From: Vitrella brassicaformis | Taxonomy: Eukaryota; Sar; Vitrellaceae | Assembly (NCBI GenBank): GCA_001179505.1 | Contig: CDMY01000929.1 | Location: 147,608-211,607, forward strand | Length of the DNA stretch: 64,000 nt | Reading direction: 5' to 3' | Shown: piece after piece, positions 35,813-46,132 of the stretch | How the letters are laid out: every line of letters starts with the position of its first letter | Position numbering within the stretch: the stretch's first letter is position 1 | Made by a program: the position numbers and the translations under genes | Notes under the pieces: generated by a model | Told to the model about the DNA's origin: nothing | Seen by the model: only the letters and a program-made list of their open reading frames with translations | Database searches by the model: none

Positions 35813-37027
35813 ATGCCCGTTGCTGGAACCAGCGCCATCCTCTCGTCGCATGTCGCCCTGGGGCGGCTACAGGAGGCGTGGAAGCGCATGGACGACTCCC
35901 ACCTGCGCGTGGACGCCATCTTTGGCCGCCCCTCCATCCAGCGCGCCAACTACACCGCCATGCTCACCAGCATCGCAGGAATGACCCCCGACAAGCAGGT
36001 AGTCCACCCCGATGGCAGATGCCCCCACACAGGAGATTTCGATTACCTGTCTGTCTGTCTGTGTGTGTCAGATGGAGGCCCTCAGCCAGCTCAAGCAGGA
36101 GGCGGCTGACGTCACCCAGACCATGGCGGGCATCGACGAGGAGTTCCGCCGGTCCAAGGACAACGGAATGCAAATAACCGTAGCTCATCTCAGTGGTACG
36201 CGGCCAACACACACCGAGCCACCGGTGCACTCCCACAACGACAACTGCAACGTCCCTCTCGATGATCCGCACCTCCATATCGCTGGCTGGTATCTGCGTG
36301 TGTCAGGGAAGCGTTCGGTTCTGGATGTGACTCCGTACGACACTGTTGAAGAGGTCAAGGCCAAGATTCAGGACAGGGAGGGCATCCCGCCGGACCAGCA
36401 GCGGCTCATCTTTGCTGGGAAGCAACTGGAGGACGGGCGCCTCCTCGCCGACTACAACATCCGACACGGGGCAACCCTCCACCTCGTGCTGCGACTCCGC
36501 GGTAGGGACACCTGCCTGTCTGCCTGCCTTCCTGCCTGCCTCCTACACACGCAGAGGGTCTCTGATGGATTTTGTCTCTTCATTCCATCTGCTCAGGCGG
36601 TATGTTTCACATCAGCAGTGGTCGTGAGGGCTGGGGTTCGGCCGAGATGACCGATGGGGAGCGCCAGAGGCAGGAGCAGCGGGTGGCCATGGCCAAAGAG
36701 CGGCTCGCCGACCTGGGCATCGACAACACGGGCATCGAGAACGACGAAGAGCTCATCGACGAGGCCATCTTCAATGACCACGAGCTCGAGGCTGCCAAGG
36801 GCTGCAAGGAGGACGGCTACGGACAGGCCCTCGTCGATGCCTGGAGCAACAACGAGGAGGTGAGCCAGACGACACACACACACACACACTCACACACAGG
36901 GGGTCGTGAATGTGTGCGTGTGCTTCGTTGTCATGGCCAGGTGCTAGAGATGGTTCGTGAGCTGACGGCGGCGTTCGAGACGATGAGCGCCACGAGCGAC
37001 CGTCTGGTGCAGCGGCTCTCCATCTAA
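35813..37027 (+). CDS. Ubiquitin-domain protein with N- and C-terminal extensions
   Basis: Exons 35813-35998, 36072-36195, 36307-36501, 36597-36859 and 36941-37027. About 95 residues of helical N-terminus come first ([40 protein letters not shown]). A full ubiquitin-like fold follows, starting [17 protein letters not shown] and continuing [38 protein letters not shown] and [10 protein letters not shown]. The domain ends in LRLRGG-M. The diglycine is split by an intron, so the protein would be cleaved there only if a deubiquitinase accepts it. The extension [13 protein letters not shown] resembles that of other ubiquitin-fusion proteins. The tail is acidic and helical ([20 protein letters not shown]). 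Role unknown: either a ubiquitin-fusion precursor or a stable ubiquitin-like adaptor. Confidence 0.85.
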
Positions 37028-37928
37028 ACACACAACACAACACATAAATATGGTGAGGGAATGGCATGCCAGCCACATTACACACGACACACACGCTCTC
37101 GTATGTATGTGCCTGTGTGCTTTTGTGTTTGTGTGTGTCTGTCTGCAGTAGAATGCGGTGCGCTGTCGGCACCGTGTACCACTGCTGTTTTTTCTATCTA
37201 AGGCGATTTGAGTCATCGACTGCATGGTCTGCGATGCTGGTGTGCGTATGCGGGAGCTGCGGTCTGCTGTTGGGGTGCGGCAAATGAGAAGGGCTCGAGG
37301 CCTTCAATGCTCTCGAAGTCTCTTCTCGGCTCTGCGCTTCGAACGGCTTGGCGTGGGTCGATTGCACTCGTCCCGTCCGGCACTGCGTGTGGACATGGTG
37401 GCAAGTTTGCTTTCTTTCTGTGCGTTGAGAGAGAGTGCTGTGATCGATTGTGCACTGCTCTGTGCTCTGTATGGCGTATTGCATTGCATGATGTGTATGT
37501 TCAGGCCTCCCCCCTCCCCCTCCCCCTCCCGCCGCCCCGCTATCGTGCCTTTTGGACTGCTGGTAAGCAAAGTGAACAGTGCGTGCCTGGTACATGCATG
37601 TGTTGAGTTGAGAGGAAGTGGGCAAACGTTCATAAATGCATCCGTCTCATTCAATGCCTACTCAGCCAGAGTGGAAGCCCTGAGGCTTGTTTCATCCCTC
37701 CTTCCTTACACTCCCACACGAGACAGACAACCCTCCCTGTCCACCGGTCAAATGTACCACTAGCCCCCCTCACTCACCACGAACACCCTCCCCCTCTCGA
37801 TAACGTCACGCTCGAGACCGAATCGCTGCAGCGGACGGCGGGCAGCACCAATCGAGTTAGGGGTCAGTGAGTGGATGAGACGCATCGGCAGGAGATGGCT
37901 CGGTCGTCCACAAATCGATGATACCATC
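37028..37928. other. Convergent spacer, possible last exon of the 37929-38909 gene
   Basis: Mostly non-coding, with (CA/TG) tracts. A minus-strand stretch at about 37760-37825, after an acceptor GCTGCAG, reads RFGLERDVIERGRVFVVSEG. It may be the final exon of the next gene, but the phase does not match the obvious donor. Confidence 0.35.
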
Positions 37929-38909
37929 TCACGTACCATCTCTCGCCCACAGATGGGGAGAGGTGGTCTCGTTGGGCTGGAAGCCGTTCAGAATCACAAA
38001 ACGATCATACCTCGTATCAAAGGCAGCATTCAGATCGCCATGATCGTAGCGGTAGTCGACAGCAATGCCCTGATCCTCTGTGATGTCGTCGGTTGTCAGC
38101 AAACGGCCATAGCGCGGGTCGCCACGGCCGATATGTGCAACGAGCACCAGCTTGCCCACCTCCTCTCCCTGCCACCGGTGGAGCACCCTCTCCATCACGA
38201 ACGCCGAGAAAGAGCGACAAAGATAGGGGCCCTGTCGGATGACAGGATCGGTCCGCTTGTAGTCCTCAGCATAGCGATGGCCGCCCGGCAGCTCACCCAA
38301 CGGCACCACACGAAATGACTCATCATCGACCTGATACTGTCCGTCGTCGGTTTGCTGCAGCTCCAAGCTGCCTTTCGTCCATTTCCTTGTGAGCTGACAG
38401 CCAATGGTGGCGTATATGGCCATGGCGAGTGGCAGCTGGTGGAAGACCGTTGCTGTGGGCAGTGAGTCGGCCGACAGACGGAGGGGCCGGCCCGTGCTGG
38501 GGGTCAGCCGGTAGATGAAGGCCAGTCGAACGAACCGCCCCATCGCCCGCCACTCCTCACCGATGCCCTGCTCCAACAGCCAGACGACCCTCAAGCTGCC
38601 CTCCACGTCACCATCAATGTCGAAGGCCAAGACGTCCTCCAAGCCGAGACGCCTGATGGCCTTGTTGATGTGCTGCTGGACGGCGTTGAGCAGGGTGCTG
38701 TTGACGGTCTCTGTAGTGTGGCCCAGCAGCTCCTGTTGCCGAGTGCGGGTGACGATCTGTGAGCGGAGAGCGGCTCGTTTGGCAGCGTCAGTCGACATGG
38801 CCATGGCAGCCATCTTGCTGATGGGCAATGACAGGTCAAAGAGGTCGGCGGGCTGGAAGAGGGCAGGGCTGGGGGGACGGGACGAGGGCGCTGCACCAGT
38901 GGGCTGCAT
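37929..38909 (-). CDS. Unrecognised protein, largely single-exon
   Basis: A long open frame from ATG 38909 reads a globular-looking sequence of over 320 residues, e.g. DVLAFDIDGDVEGSLRVVWL, EEWRAMGRFVRLAFIYRLTP and VMERVLHRWQGEEVGKLVLV. Its composition is clearly protein-like, unlike the other frames. The N-terminus has a Pro/Ser-rich stretch. It may be spliced near 37935 (G/GTACGTGAG) to a small exon further left instead of stopping at 37929. No family was recognised. An open frame continues upstream without an ATG and overlaps the first exon of the opposite gene. Confidence 0.6.
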   Translation of the reverse strand: MQPTGAAPSSRPPSPALFQPADLFDLSLPISKMAAMAMSTDAAKRAALRSQIVTRTRQQELLGHTTETVNSTLLNAVQQHINKAIRRLGLEDVLAFDIDGDVEGSLRVVWLLEQGIGEEWRAMGRFVRLAFIYRLTPSTGRPLRLSADSLPTATVFHQLPLAMAIYATIGCQLTRKWTKGSLELQQTDDGQYQVDDESFRVVPLGELPGGHRYAEDYKRTDPVIRQGPYLCRSFSAFVMERVLHRWQGEEVGKLVLVAHIGRGDPRYGRLLTTDDITEDQGIAVDYRYDHGDLNAAFDTRYDRFVILNGFQPNETTSPHLWARDGT

Positions 38910-39033
38910 CGGTCCGATTCGGTCGTGACTGCTGTGGAAAGGTCCCAGGGAGGCGTGATGTGCGTGAGAAATCTGCAGGCACACAGCAGTCTGCGAGCTT
39001 GGCAGAGGGAAACGAGAGTGAGTAGGCGGCAGC

Positions 39034-40938
39034 ATGGTGAGGCTATACGACGGCATCGACGACAGCCAGGTGGGCGATACACTGACGTATTGATTGCACG
39101 GCTGTCGTAGATGCATTGATTGCATTTGGCTGTGCCGTTGGCCATGCAGCTCACGACAGAGCAAATCAGGTGGGCGAAAAATGGCCGCATGATGCGTCCG
39201 TACAGTTCACGTGGCTGCAATTTGTCTTTTTGGCTGCCCAGGGCGTGTCTGGCGGAGGAGGAGAGGCGCATCGAAATCCTGCAGCGATACCTCATCAACG
39301 AGTGAGCAACACGACCGCACACAGACACGCGGAGATGCACTCATCGATGTGAATGCGTGTGTGTGTGTGTGTGTGTGTGTGTGCATGTCAGGGGTGTGTG
39401 TCATCCCAGTGAGTTCCCTTTGGTGCCTCCCGTCCACGAGCAGGAGTGGCAGCGACAACAGCTGGAGCGTCAGCAAGAGCAGCAGCAGATAGAGTCTGCC
39501 ACAGCAGCGGATTACGCATACCAATACAATGACCGAGGTGAGTGTTGTGTAATTCACCAATCGAGAGAGCGCATCCCACTCATCCACCCGTCTGTGACCT
39601 TTGTGTGTGCACAGGTGAGAGCCCTCAGCGCAGTGGCGGCTTTGGCAACTTCGGCAACAGCGATGAAGGCAGCCCCACCAGCAGATCTGGATACAGAGGA
39701 CAGCGATTCGGTAAACCACCACACGCACACAACGACACCCCTTCCCCCCCCCACACACGTGAATGATGTTTGTTTCCGTCTGATGGGACACGTGGATGCA
39801 GGCCCGTCTCCCGAGCCGTACACCAAAGACACCAGCAGTGTGGATGGGGCCAAGAAGGAGGTGCCCCTGACGCCGCCCACCCAGTCCACCAGCATGGGCT
39901 CGCCACCGGAGAGACCGGTCTGGCCGCACCAGGGCAGCCATGACTACGTGGTTGGGCCGCCTGTTCGCCAGGTGTCTGAGAAACAGGTAAATTAGTACCT
40001 GACCTGACAGTGTGTGTATCCACCAGAATTCACTTGCACACGTGTCACTGACACGTGCAATTGCGTAGGGCGAAGAGATACTGGCTTCGTTCGCTGGCGG
40101 TGTTGAAAGCTGCGATGACGTACGGCAGACAGACAGACAGACAGACAGGGATATGCACTTATGTGTGTGCGTGTGTGCGTCTGTGTGCGTCTGTGTGTGT
40201 GTGTGTTGATGGGATGCGTCGTCAGTTCTTCAAGCAGTTCATGGGCGTGACCACCATGTCATCTCAGGTATGAGACTCCACCCACCCACATACACACATG
40301 ACATGAAGCAATCCAATCCGGGTGAGCACACGTGTCGTGTGTCTATGAATATGTGTGTTGGTGCCTGTGTGTGTACCGACCGTACAGGCCGACGAGATAC
40401 TCGCGGAAAAGTTCAACCAATGGCGGTCTCTGTCGAGAGGTACGGTAGGCACCTGCCTGAATGAGTGGATGGATGGATGGATTCTGTACTTGCACAATCA
40501 TTCACGTGTTTGTGTGGTCTGTCTGTCCATTGCTCACTAATCTAATCAGTGCCCCAGCTGCGTGAGAAGTTCTCGGCCATCTACGCCCGCCTGCATACCG
40601 TGAGCGACGGACCGACCGATGCTTCCACGTCTCTTCCACACGTTTCTCTCTTTGTGTGGATGGGCTGGTGGCGTGTGTGTGTGTGTGAACTGAAGAGCCG
40701 CCCTGAGAACTGCCGCACCCTCGACACCGAAGCCGACCAAGCCACAAACACTTGCAGTACGGATGCGATCGATGCGTGTGTGCAGGTGTGCAAACGATGC
40801 TCCTGACTGTCTGAGTGTGTGTGTGTGTGTGTGACTCTGGTTGCTGCAGGTGGTAGCGCGTACCTCAGCCCATTCATCCGGTTTGTGCGCGACTTCTTCA
40901 TCGCGCCCTACGTCCACGTGCGGATTTGCACACTGCAC

Positions 40939-40969
<31 letters not shown>

Positions 40970-42216
40970 AGCGATCTGGGCGCACCTTACCCATAGCGCA
41001 TTCGTTTTTGCAGGTTGGAGCCGTCACAGTGGACAACTCGCGTCACTCTGCTGTGGACGAAATGGTCATCAGAGTCGACGAGACGCCTTTGCTCGACGAA
41101 CAGCGTACGACAAGAGACAGGCTGTGACTGTGCTGTGTGTGCTGTGCTGTTGTGCGATGTGTGTATGAATGGATGTATGTCTGAATATATTTGCGTGTGG
41201 CGTGCTGTGCTGTGCAGATCTGACGGGCGAGAGGCACACAGATTGGGTGTGGAAGGCCTTCATGAAGCAGGGCAAGTACACACAGGTATCGATCGTATTA
41301 ATAAGGCAGGCCTTCATGTGCTGCATGGTTACGGTCAGACCACTGCGTACGGTACGCATCTGTCTGTGTGTGTGTGCAGGTGGTGTTCATCAAGACCCAG
41401 TGGCCGCACGACATGCTGCAGCAGGTGTGTGACAAGTTTGCCGAGGTGGTCAATGAGTTCATCAAGAAAAAACACAACTTCAAAGAGCTGCCGAGGCGAG
41501 TGAGCGAATGAATGAGTGAATGAGTGAATGAGACGAGACGCCCACACGCAAAGAAACCCCACGTGTGTCAGTCATATCATGCGCCGCTGATGGATGGATG
41601 GATGGACGGCAGGCACTGGACCGTGCACAGGACTTGTCAGTACCTGATCGTCACCTCGCCCACACTCAGGAACTGGGACACACTGGTACTACGCACACAC
41701 GTGCCACATGCACTCCCTCACTGACTGAGGCACACTAACTCATTCATTCACGATGGATATGTGTGTGCAGCAAGTGTGGGCGTGTTACTATCGGCAGCTC
41801 TTCAGACCTGAGAACTCCGTTTATCACCCCTACGGCAACAGGCCTGGGGCCTACAGAGACCGTGGGGGGTACAACAAGGTCCGTGAGACAGACAACGTAC
41901 ACCAGTGCACCCCCGGCGACACGTCCGTCCGTGTGTGTGTGTGTCCAGGGCGGCCGTGGTGACTATGATCGGCGGGACAGCTATCGGGTACCTACCACAC
42001 AGACATACACACCACACCCACCCTGCACGGCACGCACTGCACACACACAGACCCCGATGGATGTGTGGTGTGTGGTGTTGTGTGTCTATCCATCAGACTG
42101 GCAGCGGTGGTCGTGGTGGCGGTGGTGGCGGTCGTCGGTTCGATCGGGGCGGAGGAAGTGGCGCGGGTGGGGGCGGGTCCAGAGGCAGGGGCAACAGCAG
42201 CAGGGGCATCCTCTGA
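39034..42216 (+). CDS. Family A, copy 1: RGG-tailed protein of unknown family
   Basis: About 19 exons, including 39034-39069, a 20-nt microexon 39150-39169, 39242-39301, 39392-39537, 39615-39710, 39802-39986, 40069-40119, 40226-40267, 40388-40439, 40550-40599, 41014-41104, 41218-~41286, 41380-41495 and 41613-~41685, then RGG exons to TGA 42216. The start MVRLYDGIDDSQLTTEQI is followed by the helix EEERRIEILQRYLIN, the segment FPLVPPVHEQEWQRQQLE, a disordered region, a helical core (SPFIRFVRDFFIAPYV; VFIKTQWPHDMLQQVCDKFA) and a Gly/Arg tail (GGGGGGRRFDRGGG). RGG tails commonly bind RNA or serve as arginine-methylation targets; the core is not recognised. One intron (41496-41612) has a GC donor. 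An inverted paralogue sits at 53060-55863. Confidence 0.7.
39357..39381. repeat. (GT)n microsatellite in intron of family A copy 1
   Basis: About 12 GT units just before the splice acceptor of the fourth exon. The paralogue at 55.5 kb has (CTGT)n-type sequence at the same intron position, so the tract is evolving by slippage after the duplication. Confidence 0.9.
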
Positions 42217-43303
42217 CCGACTGGCCCACTGACTGACTGGCACGTTACACGTGGTGCAGGAGTGTGCGTGTGCGTGTGTGTAACCGATCACTTGACGGCG
42301 GGTCTTTGTCTGCCTCGTTTGTGTGAGTAAACCGGAGCCTGTTTGTCAGTCAGCCTTGTGTAACACAGAGCGAGACGCCTGCAATGACACGTTTGTGAGG
42401 CGGGCTCTCGCTCGCTGGAAGCCGATTCATGAATAAGGCCACCCTTGTAGACTCTTCACAGGATGGATGGATGGATGGATAGGGGGCGGTGGCGTGTGTG
42501 GATGGTATGCTATGTGTGGATACGTGACGACTGGCGGCTCAGGGTGAGAGAGTCGCTTGACGCGTGTGTGTCCTGGACGGTGTGTTGCGTGCGTGGGCTT
42601 CCTCGTGCGTCAGGCCGTCAGCTGAGACCACGACTGCATGTCGGCAGTGCTGGTGTGAGATGACGGCGAGGAGTCAGGGAGGCCCACGGCCATGCAGCGA
42701 GCGACACAATGCATTGTGTGGATGGAAAACTGGCTAAATGGACGCATGTGTGTATCTGTGTATGTATGAGACGTCAATGGCCAGCGATATCATCCTGCGG
42801 GTGGGCTGGTGGCTTGTGCATGGATCCACAAGTGAGGGCCGGGAGGCTGCAGGAAGGACCCTGACTTGTTGGACAAACCATTCATGTTGTCAGAAAACGA
42901 TGTGACCGACCCACAGCACACCTGTACACTGACTGTTCTGTGTCATCCACGCGTTGGCTCCGTGTGGTACCCGTCTGTTGAATAGAGCTGATGGCCCGAT
43001 GCAATCAATGGCCATCAGTCCAATCCGACGGACGAACACGACCAAGAAACCAAGGAACGGTTCCACAGACGAAGCACATCTTGATCGAGGCCGTGAAAAA
43101 ATGGCGACACGCCGACCGAAAGTCAACCAACAGCAAATCAGACCGACACACCCTGCAGCTGCCCTTCACGCACTTCATTAATGGGATGAATGCATGGCTA
43201 TCTACAATGCATCAGAGCCACGATAAACCACCCACTAGCCTCCGCCCCAGCTCACTTCGTCTCGTCTCGACTCGACTCGCATCACTCGTTCTCAGAAGGT
43301 CAG
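42217..43303. other. Convergent spacer, no gene seen
   Basis: About 1.1 kb between two 3' ends. (GGAT)n occurs at 42462-42480. I see no conserved frame, tRNA or repeat structure. Confidence 0.5.
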
Positions 43304-44524
43304 TCAGTAGATGAAGGGGAAGAACTTGTTGGTCTCCTGCGCGTACTGCTCATAGTCCTGGAACGTGTCCACCAGCTGCCGCTCCTCGTAGTTGGCTTTG
43401 TTCTCCAAGATCCAGAACAGCAGGCCACACAGCACCAGCCGCTCGATTGACTTGGTCGCAAGAGCCAAGCCAAAGGACGCTATCAGCAGCCCTGAGTACA
43501 TTGGGTGCCTCACGTACTTGTAGATGCCTGATATGATTGGGGCAAGGGCGAGAGGGATGGCGAAAGCAGACAGACATTGTATGTTGCAGTTTCTGATTCT
43601 TCTTGGTGTGTGTGTTGGGTACCCTCTTTCTTGAGTGTGGCTCCCTGGATGGGTTGCGGCCATGGTGAGATGTCCTCGCCCATCTCAAGCACACCAGTCA
43701 AGATGAACAGCAAGCCTGCGCATACACACACACACAGATGTAAACACACACCAAAACGTGACATTGTAACCCCATCCATGTGTGTGCATTGTGGCACTCG
43801 GCCTATTATGTACCGACCGAGTGATATGAACGAGGGCCCAAGGCCGTATTCCATGAAGTCGCCGACAACCGGCACTTTGCCAATGATGACAGCCAGGACG
43901 CCAAACACCTGGAGAAACGCCCACGCCTCGCCCTCACCGAATGACGTCTTGTTCCACACATTGGCCTGGACGAATATCAAACCACACCAAGACACACAGG
44001 CAGAGCAGGACACACGCTCGCTTGTTGCTCCATCCATCCATCCATTCGGTGGTCGCCTCACCCTCAGCTTCTCTCGCAGTCCATCGGCCTCGAGCTTGTC
44101 GGGCAGCTCCTTCAGCTTCTCAGCATATCGGCCGAACAAATCAGCCACCTGACGATGCACAGGCATAGACAGCAGAGGGAGCCCAGCCCGTTCACGCGTC
44201 TCTCAGTCCATGTCAGGTGACGCGTCAGTGCCTATAGCGAACCTCGGCCACTGGGCTCCTCCCCTCCTCGGTCCTTGTCTGCCTCTCCTGGACGGCTCGT
44301 GTGAATGAGGTGTCCCTCTCTCTGTCACTGTCGAAACTCTCCCACGCTGATGGCGTCCTCGAAGCCCTGACAACACAGAACACGCCGATGAACGCCCAAG
44401 TGAACCACTCATGGGCTGCGTAGATGAGGTGATCCTGGCGCACCTTAGAGCAGTACTGGACCTCTGAGGATCGTGTCTCCTCAGAATGCTTTCCTTGTCT
44501 TTCCTTGTCTTCTCCTCTCTCCAC
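43304..44524 (-). CDS. ICMT/PEMT-like membrane methyltransferase
   Basis: Exons ~44236-44524 (start uncertain), ~44062-44149, 43818-43965, ~43623-43715 and 43304-43527. The C-terminal part is diagnostic of isoprenylcysteine carboxyl methyltransferase-like enzymes: YKYVRHPMYSGLLIASFGLA, then KANYEERQLVDTFQDYEQYA and FFPFIY. These supply the AdoMet pocket and the membrane-proximal helix. Upstream are further hydrophobic segments (AWAFLQVFGVLAVIIGKVPV; LLFILTGVLEMG). Such enzymes methylate small or prenylated substrates at membranes; the substrate cannot be told. The N-terminal exon (HEWFTWAFIGVFCVV) lacks an obvious ATG in this frame, so the true start is unresolved. The first part lies inside the duplicated contig-end segment (44469-45150). 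Confidence 0.75.
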
Positions 44525-44688
44525 CCGTTACACAGCAATCTACCCTAGCTCACAAGCTCGCAGTGGTTCGTCTTCCCAAGCTGGCAATCCTGACAGATAC
44601 GCCACCCACTGCCCTCTTTCCAGCTTAGCTCGCAGTCTTCTCCCCTTCTGAGCTCGCATTGTGCTGGGCATTGCAGATCTTCTTCGAG
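44525..44688. promoter_or_regulatory. Divergent promoter with three AGCTCGCA motifs
   Basis: AGCTCGCAG at 44555-44563 and 44627-44635, and AGCTCGCAT at 44651-44659, the last about 30 nt before ATG 44689. A second copy of this promoter exists at 45507-45670 because of the duplication. Confidence 0.55.
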
Positions 44689-45150
44689 ATGTCGTTTGCC
44701 GACCACTGGGTGTCGTTTGAGTCGAGCTGCAAGGCCAATCTGCAGGTGCTGCTTCTGGCTGTCGTCGGTTTCCTCTGCGGATACTACCCCACCGAAGAAC
44801 GTACGTGAGAGAGATGCACTCATGGGACGCACACCACACCACACGATACGATACGCACTGATACGTACACGCTGATCGATTCATGTCATGATTGTCGTCC
44901 TTTGTGTGGGTTGTGCCTGTCGCGGTTTCAGCGTTCATTGACACACGTGCAGCCAAGAAGCTGAGCCGCATCGCCCTCTATGTGTTTCTGCCGTGCTTGT
45001 GCTTCTGCTCCATCGGCTCACGGCTGACTCTCGATGACATGGCCACACTGTGGCCACTCATCATGTGGAGCTTCCTGCAGGTCGGCAGGGCAGACAGACA
45101 GACACCGCTTGATCCTGCTGTGCTGCCTTCCCTCACACAGATCTATGTCT
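44689..45150 (+). pseudogene. Truncated duplicate of the PILS-like gene 5' end (assembly artefact)
   Basis: It contains the same first two exons as the PILS-like gene at 45671 (SFADHWVSFESSCKANLQVL and AAKKLSRIALYVFLPCLCF) and stops at the gap. I regard it as the end of an overlapping contig, not a biological pseudogene. Confidence 0.8.
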
Positions 45151-45450
45151 NNNNNNNNNNNNNNNNNNNNNNNNNNNNNNNNNNNNNNNNNNNNNNNNNN
45201 NNNNNNNNNNNNNNNNNNNNNNNNNNNNNNNNNNNNNNNNNNNNNNNNNNNNNNNNNNNNNNNNNNNNNNNNNNNNNNNNNNNNNNNNNNNNNNNNNNNN
45301 NNNNNNNNNNNNNNNNNNNNNNNNNNNNNNNNNNNNNNNNNNNNNNNNNNNNNNNNNNNNNNNNNNNNNNNNNNNNNNNNNNNNNNNNNNNNNNNNNNNN
45401 NNNNNNNNNNNNNNNNNNNNNNNNNNNNNNNNNNNNNNNNNNNNNNNNNN
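45151..45450. other. Assembly gap (300 N)
   Basis: 300 N flanked by identical sequence, so the true gap is probably zero or negative in length. Confidence 0.99.
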
Positions 45451-46132
45451 GATCGTGTCTCCTCAGAATGCTTTCCTTGTCTTTCCTTGTCTTCTCCTCT
45501 CTCCACCCGTTACACAGCAATCTACCCTAGCTCACAAGCTCGCAGTGGTTCGTCTTCCCAAGCTGGCAATCCTGACAGATACGCCACCCACTGCCCTCTT
45601 TCCAGCTTAGCTCGCAGTCTTCTCCCCTTCTGAGCTCGCATTGTGCTGGGCATTGCAGATCTTCTTCGAGATGTCGTTTGCCGACCACTGGGTGTCGTTT
45701 GAGTCGAGCTGCAAGGCCAATCTGCAGGTGCTGCTTCTGGCTGTCGTCGGTTTCCTCTGCGGATACTACCCCACCGAAGAACGTACGTGAGAGAGATGCA
45801 CTCATGGGACGCACACCACACCACACGATACGATACGCACTGATACGTACACGCTGATCGATTCATGTCATGATTGTCGTCCTTTGTGTGGGTTGTGCCT
45901 GTCGCGGTTTCAGCGTTCATTGACACACGTGCAGCCAAGAAGCTGAGCCGCATCGCCCTCTATGTGTTTCTGCCGTGCTTGTGCTTCTGCTCCATCGGCT
46001 CACGGCTGACTCTCGATGACATGGCCACACTGTGGCCACTCATCATGTGGAGCTTCCTGCAGGTCGGCAGGGCAGACAGACAGACACCGCTTGATCCTGC
46101 TGTGCTGCCTTCCCTCACACAGATCTATGTCT
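45451..46132. repeat. 682-bp exact duplicate, copy 2 (contig start)
   Basis: Copy 2 of 44469-45150. It begins at the first base after the gap. It carries the promoter and first two exons of the intact PILS-like gene. Confidence 0.95.

Larger units (their letters stand above)
44469..45150. repeat. 682-bp exact duplicate, copy 1 (contig end)
   Basis: It is identical, as far as I can read, to 45451-46132 (offset 982). It runs right up to the N gap. See the finding on the unmerged overlap. Confidence 0.95.

Noticed and set aside
44689-45150. Real tandem duplicate of the PILS-like gene
   Set aside because: Perfect identity that begins and ends exactly at an N gap is best explained by contig overlap.
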